DNA of 12,370 bases. It comes from Planctomycetia bacterium. Its GTDB lineage: Bacteria; Planctomycetota; Planctomycetia; Pirellulales; UBA1268. The notes beneath the pieces are model-generated. The model was not told the origin of the DNA, did not search any database, and worked only from the letters and a program-made list of their open reading frames with translations. Location: contig RGVT01000050.1 in the NCBI GenBank assembly GCA_010027105.1, positions 1 to 12,370 on the forward strand, given 5' to 3'. This document shows positions 1 through 6,869 of this stretch, piece by piece (position 1 is the stretch's first letter; each line of letters starts with the position of its first letter). The translations under genes were made by a program, and so were the position numbers.

Positions 1-5
1 AGGTC

Positions 6-25
6 GGCAGGATGCCGAGCCTGCC
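6..25 (-). terminator. Hairpin downstream of the BBP7 gene (candidate terminator)
   Basis: An inverted repeat GGCAGG / CCTGCC (6-11 with 20-25, 8-nt loop) starts 7 bp beyond the stop codon of the minus-strand porin gene. There is no T-tract on either side, so a canonical intrinsic terminator is not shown. It may simply be a 3' hairpin. The placement is the main support. Confidence 0.25.
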
Positions 26-32
26 CGTAAAC

Positions 33-1814
33 CTAGTACCGCACCTCCAAGCCCAGATCGACGCCGTTGGTGAACACGTATTCCTGGCCACCGTTGACCG
101 GGCCGATGCGGTTGTACTCGACGGGCCTCGTCTTCACGACCCACGGATTCGTGGCGCTCGCGGCCGCAGCCGGATTCAGCGGCTCCGCATACTGCACCTC
201 CTTCACAGCGGTCTTGTAACCGGTGTTCGTCGAGGCCCGGGCGATGCTGCCCAGCCACATGCCGGTGTAGCCGGCCCGCAGCCGGATCGCCTGGCTCACC
301 TTGAACTCGGCTCCGAACCGCCACTCGCCGATCGGCGTGAACACGAACCGGTGCTCGGCGGCGTTGGTGGCGTTGTCCTGCCCGACGCCGTAGAGCTGGA
401 GGAACATCGGCGGCGGCGGCCCCTGCTGCGTGACCGTGGTAGAAGCGCTCGACACCGTCTGGGGTGCATTGGTCAGGCTGAAGCTCGTGCGCAGGTAGTC
501 GGCGGCGAACGTGTTGGGAAAGTTCGCCCCGCGGTAGAGGTTGTTCTGCCAGTTGAAGCCGGCGGTGAACTTGAAGGCGCTCGAAAACAGCCAGCGGCCC
601 CGCTCCACCTCGAACATGAGCGAGAACTCCGGGCCGACGATGTTGTTGAACGTGTCGGTCTCCCACTGGCCGACCTGTAGCGGCGTCGACTGCCCGAGGC
701 CGGTGAGGGTGTCATAGCCGGTGATCCCCAGCACGTCGCCGGCCGACGTGCTGACGACGCCGAAGCCCGTGGTGCCGCCGCCGATCCGGCCCCCGGTGCC
801 GCCGATGCCACCCGTCGCGCCCCCGGTCGCGCCCCCGGTCGCGCCGCCCGTGGTGCCTCCGGTCGTGCCGCCCGTGGTGCCTCCGGTCGTGCCGCCCGTG
901 CCGCCACCAGTCGTGCCGCCCGCCGTGCCGCCCACGTTGAACGGATACTGGTTGCTTTCGTATCCCAGCTTGTAGCGGTCGGCGAACTGCAGATACCGCG
1001 GGCCGAGCCCGAACCTCACGGTCGATCCACTGCCGCGCCGGCCGAGCTCCCGGCGGATGATCATCGCGGCACCGCCGCTCGTGATCCCCGTCGAGTTGTT
1101 TTGGACGAGCTTCTGCGCGATCAAGTGGTCCGGGGGTGGGCTCGTCGTGTTGACCGACGTCACCACGACGGCGTTGCTGACCGTTCCCACGCCGCCGGTG
1201 CCGCCGCCGCCTCCCGAGGCGCTCGTCTGGGTGATCGTCTGCGTCGGCGAGGCCGCCGCGAACTCGCTGACGGTCATGAACTGCTGCGACTGTCCGAGCG
1301 TGAAATAGTCGATGTTCACGCCGTGGCTGTCGTAGATCCAGCCGCCTTCGAAGCGGTTGCCCCAGGCCATCCGCGTCCGCATCCAGCTCGTGTTGAGGTC
1401 GAGCTGGAGCGGGTCGGAACCGAACGTGTACACGCCGCCGATGAGACTGCCGGTGGTGCCGCTCGTGATCGCGGCGTTGATGGCGTCGTTGTTGAGCTTG
1501 GCGATCGCCTGCGGCGAGATCGGCTGATACGGAATGAGGTAGTTGCCGTTCGGCGTCTGGGCGACGCCCCGCACCGCCGGCGGCGTGATGCCCCAGTAGA
1601 TCCGGTCGTAGTTGAAGTAGATCCCCTCGCTCGGCTCGGGGTAGATCTCGTAGTCCTGCAGGTCGGGCGGGGCGAACAATTGGAAGTCGTAGAAGTTCTG
1701 ATCCGGCAGGAGCGGCATCCAGTCGCCGGCCCGCGACGGCACCGCGATCGCCCAGGCGACCGCGACCGTGAGAATCAGTCTCTCGAGCCGGCGGAAACTC
1801 TTGTTCGTGGCCAT
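33..1814 (-). CDS. BBP7-type outer-membrane beta-barrel protein
   Basis: The predicted 593-aa protein is an integral outer-membrane barrel of the type called BBP7, known almost only from Planctomycetes; its transported substrate is unknown. The N-terminus is a signal peptide: basic residues (KSFRRLER), a hydrophobic stretch (LILTVAVAWAIA) and a likely cleavage site after SRA, near residue 29. Next comes an aromatic segment (GIYFNYDRIYWG) that resembles the opening strand of these proteins. The rest alternates aromatic, polar and glycine residues as amphipathic strands do, and the chain ends in a strand with a terminal aromatic residue (GVDLGLEVRY), as expected for assembly by the BAM machinery. 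Residues about 294-348 are a Gly/Thr/Ala tandem repeat, and a shorter Gly run lies near residue 200; both are probably surface loops or linkers. The ATG is preceded by AGGA (1823-1826) with 8 nt spacing. The gene is divergent from the TraB-like gene. The family call is by resemblance; the barrel topology is inferred. Confidence 0.8.
   Translation of the reverse strand: MATNKSFRRLERLILTVAVAWAIAVPSRAGDWMPLLPDQNFYDFQLFAPPDLQDYEIYPEPSEGIYFNYDRIYWGITPPAVRGVAQTPNGNYLIPYQPISPQAIAKLNNDAINAAITSGTTGSLIGGVYTFGSDPLQLDLNTSWMRTRMAWGNRFEGGWIYDSHGVNIDYFTLGQSQQFMTVSEFAAASPTQTITQTSASGGGGGTGGVGTVSNAVVVTSVNTTSPPPDHLIAQKLVQNNSTGITSGGAAMIIRRELGRRGSGSTVRFGLGPRYLQFADRYKLGYESNQYPFNVGGTAGGTTGGGTGGTTGGTTGGTTGGTTGGATGGATGGATGGIGGTGGRIGGGTTGFGVVSTSAGDVLGITGYDTLTGLGQSTPLQVGQWETDTFNNIVGPEFSLMFEVERGRWLFSSAFKFTAGFNWQNNLYRGANFPNTFAADYLRTSFSLTNAPQTVSSASTTVTQQGPPPPMFLQLYGVGQDNATNAAEHRFVFTPIGEWRFGAEFKVSQAIRLRAGYTGMWLGSIARASTNTGYKTAVKEVQYAEPLNPAAAASATNPWVVKTRPVEYNRIGPVNGGQEYVFTNGVDLGLEVRY
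771..933 (-). repeat. In-frame Gly-Thr/Ala tandem repeat in the porin gene
   Basis: About 160 bp made of 12-bp-like units encode GGTT and then GGAT tetrapeptides (residues about 294-348 of the BBP7-type protein). Units are near-identical at the DNA level (alternating versions of GGCACCACGGGA-like codons), so slipped-strand length change would keep the reading frame. The flanking sequence looks like ordinary barrel, which suggests a loop insertion. Confidence 0.75.
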
Positions 1815-2023
1815 CGCTGTAGTCCTGGGGATCAGGCTTTGGTCTTCCGCGGATGCGGATTGCTCGTCTGGTATCGGTCGTGCCGGTCGACCGAGTTGAC
1901 GAAACTTGGCAGACCCTGACGCCTGCCGGGGCTGTGGCGGTGGTGCGGGAAAAACTGGCGGCCCCGGCGAAGTCGGGTATCCTGCGGGGGTCGGACCGGA
2001 GCCCCGTCGAGGAGCCCTCCCCC

Positions 2024-2944
2024 ATGCCGTCGTCGTTCGGACCGCCCGCGACCGTTCCCCGGGCCATCCTGCTTGCCTGGCTTGCCGCGGCCGCCGCGCC
2101 GTGGCTGCCCGCCGCGTCGGGAGCGGAGCCGGCGGTGGCCGAGGAGGTCGAGTTCCTGCGGCTGAGCCGCGACGAGCGGGGAGACCCCGTCTCCCTCGAC
2201 ACGTCGATCGTGCGCTACCGCGAGGCCGGCGGGGACACGCCCCTGGAGGTCGACCTCGTGGCCGCCGTCCACCTCGGCGGCCGGGCCTACTACGACACGC
2301 TCAACCGCGTGTTCCGCCGGTACGACGCCGTGCTCTACGAACTCGTGGCGCCCGACCACGCCCGCGTCCCGAAGCCGGGCCACCGGCCCGCCGGGGCGAT
2401 CGGCTCGGCCCAGCAGGGGCTGACCCGGATGCTCGGCCTCGAGTTCCAGCTCGAGAAGATCGACTACCGGGCCCGCAACTTCGTCCACGCCGACCTCTCC
2501 CCGAAGGAGTTCGAGGCCGCGATGGCCAGGCGGGGCGAGTCGTGGTGGGGCATGTTCCTCCGGCTCATGAGGGAGGGAGCCGCCCGGGCCGATCGCGAGG
2601 CCGGCCCGGGCGCGGCCGACGTGGGGTTCGGCGACCTCTTCGGCCTCTTGTTCGGCGGCGACCGTGAGGTGCGCCTGCGCCGGATCATGGCCGAGCAGTT
2701 CACCGACATGGAGGTGCTCACCGCCGCCTTCGGCGGCGAGAAGGGCTCGTCGCTGATCACCGACCGCAACGCCGCGGCCCTCGGTGTGCTCCGCGACGAG
2801 ATCCGGCGCGGCAGGCGGCGGATCGCGATCTTCTACGGCGCCGCGCACATGGACGACTTCGACGAGCGGCTCCGCGAGGACTTCGCCCTCCAGCCCGTCG
2901 AGACCGACTGGCTCGAAGCCTGGGACCTACGGCTGGGGAAGTGA
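2024..2944 (+). CDS. Exported TraB/GumN (Tiki-like) fold protein
   Basis: This 306-aa protein belongs by motif to the TraB/PrgY/GumN family, whose animal relative Tiki is a metalloprotease; bacterial roles are poorly defined. Family-like signatures are visible: a first histidine in VAAVHLGG (H83), a Glu in VLYELVAP (E106), an Arg in ITDRNAAAL (R248), and the second histidine motif FYGAAHMDDF (H275). These polar residues are the presumed metal-binding or catalytic set. Residues 1-34 form a signal peptide (hydrophobic AILLAWLAAAAAPWLPA, cleavage near ASGA), so it acts outside the cytoplasm. The frame is open upstream to 1853, but I chose the ATG at 2024 because GAGGAG (2009-2014) lies 9 nt before it and the signal peptide starts there. 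A GGTATCCT sequence (1976-1983) could be a -10 box. It is divergent from the porin gene, and a 98-bp repeat follows 7 bp after its stop. The family call is good; the substrate is unknown. Confidence 0.75.
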   Translation: MPSSFGPPATVPRAILLAWLAAAAAPWLPAASGAEPAVAEEVEFLRLSRDERGDPVSLDTSIVRYREAGGDTPLEVDLVAAVHLGGRAYYDTLNRVFRRYDAVLYELVAPDHARVPKPGHRPAGAIGSAQQGLTRMLGLEFQLEKIDYRARNFVHADLSPKEFEAAMARRGESWWGMFLRLMREGAARADREAGPGAADVGFGDLFGLLFGGDREVRLRRIMAEQFTDMEVLTAAFGGEKGSSLITDRNAAALGVLRDEIRRGRRRIAIFYGAAHMDDFDERLREDFALQPVETDWLEAWDLRLGK

Positions 2945-2951
2945 CGTTCAT

Positions 2952-3049
2952 CCGGCTCGGGGGCGGCACAAGTCACCGCTGGGCGGTCCGTTGGATCGTC
3001 GCGTGGGCCGCAGCGGCCGAATGCTCCTCGAGCGTTCGCCGACCCCCTC
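2952..3049 (-). repeat. 98-bp dispersed intergenic element, copy A
   Basis: This block matches 10883-10980 in the same orientation at 92 of 98 positions, without gaps (my hand alignment). It holds three short hairpins with 3-nt loops: ACCGC/GCGGT (2975-2987), GGCCG/CGGCC (core of 3003-3021) and GCTC/GAGC (3023-3033). It fills the space between two convergent genes, starting 7 bp after the TraB-like stop and ending 34 bp from the stop of the TIM-barrel gene. Strand is given as minus because both copies follow a minus-strand gene. It has no coding potential I would defend. It could be a structured 3' element, a terminator, or a non-autonomous repeat. Confidence 0.85.
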
Positions 3050-3083
3050 GCCTGGCCGTCCGCCACGCCGGACTGGGTTCCGT

Positions 3084-3905
3084 TTACGCGGGCACGCGGA
3101 CGAGCCGACCCCACGCCGCGGCGGTCGCGCTCGCCTGCCGGAGCACCTCCTCGCAGCCGAGCGACTCCACCGCCTCGCCGACGGCCGAAAATTCGACCGC
3201 CCCGGCGTAGCCTCGTTCGACGAGGGAAGCGATGAGCGCGGAGAGGGGCAGGTCTCCCTGCCCGGGCGGCAGCCGCTCCGCGTCGGCCTGCGGTGGGCCG
3301 CGACGGTCGGCCACCTGCACGAGCGCCGTCGAGGGGACGAGGCGGTCGAGCAGCGGCACGAGGCCACGGTCGTGGCCGAAGTGCCACAGGTCGAGGACCA
3401 TTCGCACGGCCGGATGGTCGAACCGCTCCACCCACGCGGCGGCCTCGACGGGGGTCGTGAGGAAGCTCCCACCGGCCGCGGCCGAGCGGTGCATCGGCTT
3501 GACCGCCAGCGTCACGCCGCGGGCGAGGGCCTCCGGGGCGAGCACGTCGAGCGCGTCGGCGAGCAGCCGCCGGGCGTGGCTGCCGGTGTGGCCTCCGCGG
3601 CAGCCGCTGTGCACGACGAGCACGTCGGCCCCGAGCCGCCCCGCGGCGTCGACCGCCTCCAGGGCGTCGTCGACGCTCTCCGCGAACGACCGGCCGTCGC
3701 CCCCGGTGAACCCCCCCGCCCACTGCACGCTCGCCACCCGCAGACCGGCCTGGTCGAGGAGCGCCGCCGCCGCCGCCACGCCGACGTCGGAGAGCTTCGT
3801 GCGCCACAGGGAGATCGAGTCGAATCCGTGCCGGGCGATGAGTTCGATCTCGTCGGCGAGTTCCCAGCGGTACGTGGTCAGTTCGCTGATCGACGCATAC
3901 ACCAT
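3084..3905 (-). CDS. Sugar phosphate isomerase/epimerase-like TIM barrel protein
   Basis: This 273-aa protein resembles the xylose-isomerase-like TIM barrel family (AP endonuclease 2 superfamily), which includes sugar epimerases, hydroxypyruvate isomerases and inosose dehydratases. Characteristic segments are ELADEIELIARHGFDSISLW near the start, GADVLVVHSGCRGGH, MVLDLWHFGHD (D172, H175), VQVADRRG and GYAGAVEFS (E238). Members usually bind a divalent metal through Glu, Asp, His and Glu. Here Asp172 and Glu238 are present. However, the first Glu appears as Lys136 (AVKPMH where relatives have EPMH or EPLN), and the third-site His appears as Leu195 (ALVQVAD where relatives have HVQ or HIQ). The enzyme may be altered or metal-independent. 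The start ATG has AGGAG (3917-3921) 11 nt upstream and a promoter-like pair further up. It is a single gene, convergent with the TraB-like gene. The exact substrate cannot be told. Confidence 0.75.
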   Translation of the reverse strand: MVYASISELTTYRWELADEIELIARHGFDSISLWRTKLSDVGVAAAAALLDQAGLRVASVQWAGGFTGGDGRSFAESVDDALEAVDAAGRLGADVLVVHSGCRGGHTGSHARRLLADALDVLAPEALARGVTLAVKPMHRSAAAGGSFLTTPVEAAAWVERFDHPAVRMVLDLWHFGHDRGLVPLLDRLVPSTALVQVADRRGPPQADAERLPPGQGDLPLSALIASLVERGYAGAVEFSAVGEAVESLGCEEVLRQASATAAAWGRLVRVPA

Positions 3906-3974
3906 GGATTCGAGCGCTCCTGTCGAGGCCGGCCGCCGTCACCCGCGGCGCCGGGACCGCCTGCGAGGGTGGGG

Positions 3975-4004
3975 AGTATGCGGCGGCCGCGCGCCGACTG
4001 TCCA
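3975..4004 (-). promoter_or_regulatory. Candidate sigma70-type promoter for the TIM-barrel gene
   Basis: Reading the minus strand, TGGACA (3999-4004; 5 of 6 to consensus) is followed after 18 nt by CATACT (3975-3980; 4 of 6). Transcription would start near 3968, giving a leader of about 60 nt before the ATG at 3905. This is a consensus match only. Confidence 0.35.
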
Positions 4005-4025
4005 GATGAGGTTTACGCCTCGCAT

Positions 4026-4042
4026 CAGGCGGTGTACGCCTG
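4026..4042 (-). terminator. Hairpin downstream of the PQQ beta-propeller gene
   Basis: A perfect stem CAGGCG / CGCCTG with a 5-nt loop lies 44 bp beyond the stop of the minus-strand propeller gene. A second upstream ACGCCT (about 4016-4021) can pair with the same AGGCG arm, so two mutually exclusive hairpins are possible. There is no T-tract. It could be a terminator or part of the control region of the downstream TIM-barrel gene. Confidence 0.25.
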
Positions 4043-4086
4043 TGCTGATTGCCAACCGGGCGGGTGCTTCCACACACGCGGCCGTC

Positions 4087-5451
4087 TCACTCGCCGCGGA
4101 GATCGACGCACACGAGCCGGCCCGCACCGCGCACGTAGAGCAGCCCCCGGGCGACGACCGGCGCGGCCCAGCACGGGGCTGACAGCAGCGGTGTGCTGTC
4201 GGCGGCCGCGAGGCGGGCCCGGGACACGACGGCGAAGGCTTCCGGCGACGCCCGGGCGAGCACGAGGTCGCCGAACTCGCCGAGCACCACGAGGTGGCCG
4301 TCGACGAGCACCATGCTCGCCCGGCCGAGGCCGGGCTCGGTCCACGTGACCGCGCCCGTCGCCCAGTCCGCGCAGGCCACGACCGCGTCTCCGGCATTGC
4401 GGCCGCTCGAGCCGTAGACGTGCCCGTCGTGGAACACCGGCGTGGCCCAATGTGCCATGAGCGCCGTCCGCGGCCGCGGCCGCCGGTCGCGGCGGAGTTC
4501 CCGCGGGGTGTCGCCGCCGAGGTCGAGCAGCACGCTCCCCGGACCGTAGCACTCCGAGAGCAGCACCTGGTCGCCGGCCGCCACCGGGCTGGCGGCCACC
4601 ACGCTGAAGAGCTCGTCGGACCTCCAGCGGAACCGCGCGCACACCGCACCCGCCGCCGGGTCGACCACCAGCAGTTCGTCGCGCATCCACGCGAGGATGC
4701 GCTGCCGGCCGCCGAGCGCCGCGGCGACGGGCGCCGCGTAGCTGGCCAGCTGGTTCGACGCCCGCCAACGCTCGCGGCCGGTGGCGAGGTCGAAGGCCAC
4801 GAGCCCGCTGTCGAGCCCCCTGACGAGGTCGAGTCGGTCGGGCGCCGGCGGCGCCGTGCCGGGCGGACTGCCCCCCACCTGCACCACGACGACGTCGCCC
4901 GCGTCGGTCGCGACGACGAGGGGCGCCGCGCCCACGCCGAAGAAGTTCTGCACGACGTGGTACTCGGCGGCCGTGTCGACCTGCCACAGGCTCGCCCCGC
5001 CGGCGAGCGAGCGGCACTCGAGCCGCCCCTCGGGGCCGAACGTGACCACGCGGTCGCCGCGGATCACCGGCGCCGCCCGCGGGCCGCCGTCGTAGCCGAA
5101 CGTGTCGCGGTAGGCGGTCGCGTACGACGCCTCCCACACCAGCCGGCCCGTCTCCGCCTCGAAGCACCGCGACCGCATCCGCCCGCCGACCCGGTCGCAG
5201 GCCACGAGCCGGCCCCGGGCCACGGCCGGCGCGCAATAGCCCTCGCCGAGCGCGGCGTGCCAGACGACGCGCGGCCCCGCTTCGGGCCACGGCACGGCGA
5301 GCCCGCGGAACCCGCTGCGGCCGTTGCCTGTGGGCCCGAGGAACGATTCCCAGTCCTCTCCCGGCCGCGTGGAGAGGTCGGACCGTTCGGCAGCCGCGGC
5401 GCCGAGGCACGAGCAGCACGCCGCCGCCATGACCGCCGTCCGTATACTCAT
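4087..5451 (-). CDS. Exported PQQ-like (BamB-like) beta-propeller protein
   Basis: This 454-aa protein has repeated propeller blades of the PQQ/WD-like type. Each carries a strand pair ending in a motif such as CFEAETGRLVWE, CRSLAGGASLWQVD, AFDLATGRERWRAS, VVDPAAGAVCARF or CADWATGAVTWTEPG. I count seven to eight blades, including a closing LLYVRGAGRLVCVDLRG. Residues 1-21 form a short signal peptide (VMAAACCSCLGAAAA), so the protein is exported. A lipobox is not convincing. Such proteins are very common in planctomycetes, where they are often annotated as BamB-like; without neighbouring bam genes or a dehydrogenase domain, neither a barrel-assembly nor an enzymatic role follows. An N-terminal segment WESFLGPTGNGRSGF is typical of this planctomycete group. 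The ATG is preceded by AGGGA with 6 nt spacing. It is divergent from the arfB-like gene, with a 75-bp gap. Confidence 0.8.
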   Translation of the reverse strand: MSIRTAVMAAACCSCLGAAAAERSDLSTRPGEDWESFLGPTGNGRSGFRGLAVPWPEAGPRVVWHAALGEGYCAPAVARGRLVACDRVGGRMRSRCFEAETGRLVWEASYATAYRDTFGYDGGPRAAPVIRGDRVVTFGPEGRLECRSLAGGASLWQVDTAAEYHVVQNFFGVGAAPLVVATDAGDVVVVQVGGSPPGTAPPAPDRLDLVRGLDSGLVAFDLATGRERWRASNQLASYAAPVAAALGGRQRILAWMRDELLVVDPAAGAVCARFRWRSDELFSVVAASPVAAGDQVLLSECYGPGSVLLDLGGDTPRELRRDRRPRPRTALMAHWATPVFHDGHVYGSSGRNAGDAVVACADWATGAVTWTEPGLGRASMVLVDGHLVVLGEFGDLVLARASPEAFAVVSRARLAAADSTPLLSAPCWAAPVVARGLLYVRGAGRLVCVDLRGE

Positions 5452-5526
5452 GCGTCGTCCCTGCGCCCGAGATCGCGCTGCGCCGGCCGGCGACCGTCCG
5501 CCGCCTCCCCCACCAGACTACCCGCC

Positions 5527-5955
5527 ATGGCCGGAGAAAAAGAGGTCCGCGTCGGCCGCGTCGTGATCCCGGCCGACGCCCTGGAATGGAGCTTCGTCCG
5601 CTCGGCCGGCCCGGGCGGCCAGCACGTCAACCGCACCAGCAGCAAGGCGGTGCTGCGGTTCGACGCCCGGCGGTCGCCCCACCTGCCCGAGGACGTGCGG
5701 CGGCGGCTCCTCGACCGCGAACGCGCGCGGCTCACCAGCGCGGGGGCGCTCGTGATCACCAGCCAGCGGCACCGCGACCAGCCGCGGAACATCGCCGACT
5801 GCCTCGCGAAACTGTCCGCGATCGTCGAGCGGGCGCTCGTTCCGCCGAAGGTGCGCCGGCCGACGAAGACGCCGCGGTCGGTCGTGAAAAAGCGGCTCGA
5901 CTCGAAGCGGCGCCGCTCGGAGACGAAGCGGCTGCGCGGCGGAATCGCGGAGTGA
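5527..5955 (+). CDS. arfB: ArfB-type peptidyl-tRNA hydrolase (ribosome rescue factor)
   Basis: This 142-aa protein is a short release-factor-like protein. Residues 23-36 carry the hallmark peptidyl-tRNA hydrolysis loop, SAGPGGQHVNRTSSK, with GGQ at 30-32. No stop-codon-recognition domains are present, and the last ~35 residues are an Arg/Lys-rich tail (KKRLDSKRRRSETKRLRGG). This domain order and size match ArfB/YaeJ (140 aa in E. coli) and mitochondrial ICT1. The known family function is release of nascent chains from ribosomes stalled without a stop codon, with the basic tail entering the empty mRNA channel. The frame is open far upstream, but homology begins at the ATG at 5527. I see no clear Shine-Dalgarno sequence there. 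The UVR-motif gene follows after 90 bp with its own candidate promoter. Confidence 0.9.
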   Translation: MAGEKEVRVGRVVIPADALEWSFVRSAGPGGQHVNRTSSKAVLRFDARRSPHLPEDVRRRLLDRERARLTSAGALVITSQRHRDQPRNIADCLAKLSAIVERALVPPKVRRPTKTPRSVVKKRLDSKRRRSETKRLRGGIAE

Positions 5956-5985
5956 GCACGCCGTCGCGAAGGCCGCGGCCGCCGC

Positions 5986-5994
5986 TGGTATACT
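5986..5994 (+). promoter_or_regulatory. Extended -10 promoter element upstream of the UVR-motif gene
   Basis: TGGTATACT is an extended -10 match (TGn followed by TATACT, 5 of 6), conspicuous in this GC-rich background. No good -35 is seen at the usual distance, which extended -10 promoters tolerate. Transcription would begin near 6001, leaving a leader of about 45 nt that includes GAAGGA (6033-6038), 7 nt before the ATG. Confidence 0.45.
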
Positions 5995-6045
5995 TTCCTC
6001 GTCGGCGGCACGACGCCGTCCGCCCCGCCTGCGAAGGATCCGTCC

Positions 6046-6819
6046 ATGCCATCCCCCCGCGACATCGACACCGTGCTCAAGGGCTGGGAGTTCAAGCCCG
6101 GCGAGGTGAACGCCCGCCTCGTCAAGGCCCGCAGCGGCCGAGAGGTGCTGCAGATGCGGGTCGACATGGGTGTCCTGCAGATGGAGACCGACCTCCGCCC
6201 CGACGGCAGCCGGCCCCACGGCGCCGAAACCTACTACGACTACCTCGTCGGCGAGGCGATCCGCGAGGGGGGCTCGTTCCGGCTCTCGCGCGAGCAGTGC
6301 GCGGAGGCCGACCGTGAGTTCGTGCAGTATTACCACCGCCGCATCTGCTGGCTCGCCCTCCGCGACTACCGCCGGGCGGCCAAGGACGCCGACCACAGCC
6401 TGGCGTTCATGGACTTCGTCCGCGAGCATTCGCCCGACGACGAATGGACGCTCTCGCACGAGCAATACCGGCCGTTCATCCTCTTCCACCGCGTGCAGGC
6501 CGGGGCGCTGGCGCTGCTCGAGGAGCAGGGGCCCGAGGCCGCGATCGCCGAGATCAACCTCGGGCTCGAGCGGTTCCGCGATCTCTTCGACCGCTACGAC
6601 GCAGCGGAGCAGTTTTCCGAGGACGAGCTCGTGAAGCGGCTCGAGGAGATGCGCGAGGGGGTGCGGCAACGGTACGACGTGGGCCGCACGCTCGACGAGC
6701 AGCTCGCCGACGCGGTGCACGCGGAGAACTACGAGCTGGCGGCGAAGCTCCGCGACCGGCTGCGGAAAGCCCGCACCGCCCCGGCCGCGACCCCCGGCGA
6801 CCGCCCGGGCGCGGCCTGA
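6046..6819 (+). CDS. UVR (UvrB/UvrC) motif-containing protein
   Basis: The 257-aa protein ends in a UVR motif (residues about 215-241, LDEQLADAVHAENYELAAKLRDRLRK), the helical hairpin through which UvrB and UvrC interact. The motif also occurs in ClpC-related adaptors such as McsA. The protein lacks helicase, nuclease and zinc-finger signatures, so it is neither UvrB, UvrC nor McsA. The N-terminal ~75 residues (GWEFKPGEVNARLVKARSGREVLQMRVDMG and onward, including a GAETYYDYL segment) form a compact domain I do not recognise by name. The middle, residues 85-205, is helical and resembles TPR-like repeats (YRRAAKDADHSLAFMDFV, EAAIAEINLGLERFRDLF). It is cytoplasmic, with no signal peptide. The start is supported by GAAGGA 7 nt upstream. 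An adaptor or scaffold role is an inference. Confidence 0.75.
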   Translation: MPSPRDIDTVLKGWEFKPGEVNARLVKARSGREVLQMRVDMGVLQMETDLRPDGSRPHGAETYYDYLVGEAIREGGSFRLSREQCAEADREFVQYYHRRICWLALRDYRRAAKDADHSLAFMDFVREHSPDDEWTLSHEQYRPFILFHRVQAGALALLEEQGPEAAIAEINLGLERFRDLFDRYDAAEQFSEDELVKRLEEMREGVRQRYDVGRTLDEQLADAVHAENYELAAKLRDRLRKARTAPAATPGDRPGAA

Positions 6820-6829
6820 AAATTTTTCA
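6817..6829. promoter_or_regulatory. A/T palindrome 1 (TGAAAA-T-TTTTCA)
   Basis: A perfect inverted repeat with 6-bp arms overlaps the stop codon of the UVR-motif gene. It shares the pattern GAAAAnTTTTC with a second palindrome whose centre is 53 bp away. A/T runs of this kind are rare in the surrounding DNA. It may be a protein-binding site or part of a terminator. Confidence 0.4.
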
Positions 6830-6869
6830 CGGTCGCCGCCCAGCCGGCACGGCGGCACCCTCCCGCGTG

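Noticed and set aside
1853..2023. Upstream ATG start for the TraB-like gene
   Set aside because: The extra 57 residues precede a good signal peptide that begins at 2024, where a GAGGAG ribosome-binding site is well placed. The upstream part would bury the signal peptide.
712..2202. A 496-codon minus-strand frame across the porin and TraB-like region
   Set aside because: It is an alternative frame of the porin gene and antisense to the TraB-like gene, with Arg/His-rich composition and no recognisable domain.
2952..3049. Coding reading of the 98-bp element (minus-strand NPTDRPAVTFAAPEP-like peptide in copy B, DDPTDRPAVTCAAPEP in copy A)
   Set aside because: Both copies keep this frame open, but they lie within long spurious frames, have no start or ribosome-binding site of their own, and show non-synonymous changes and stem-focused variation, which fits a non-coding repeat better.
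4087..5451. Assignment of the propeller as a PQQ-dependent dehydrogenase or true BamB
   Set aside because: It has no dehydrogenase cofactor-ligand motifs, no convincing lipobox and no bam or quinoprotein partner genes. Only a beta-propeller fold is supported.
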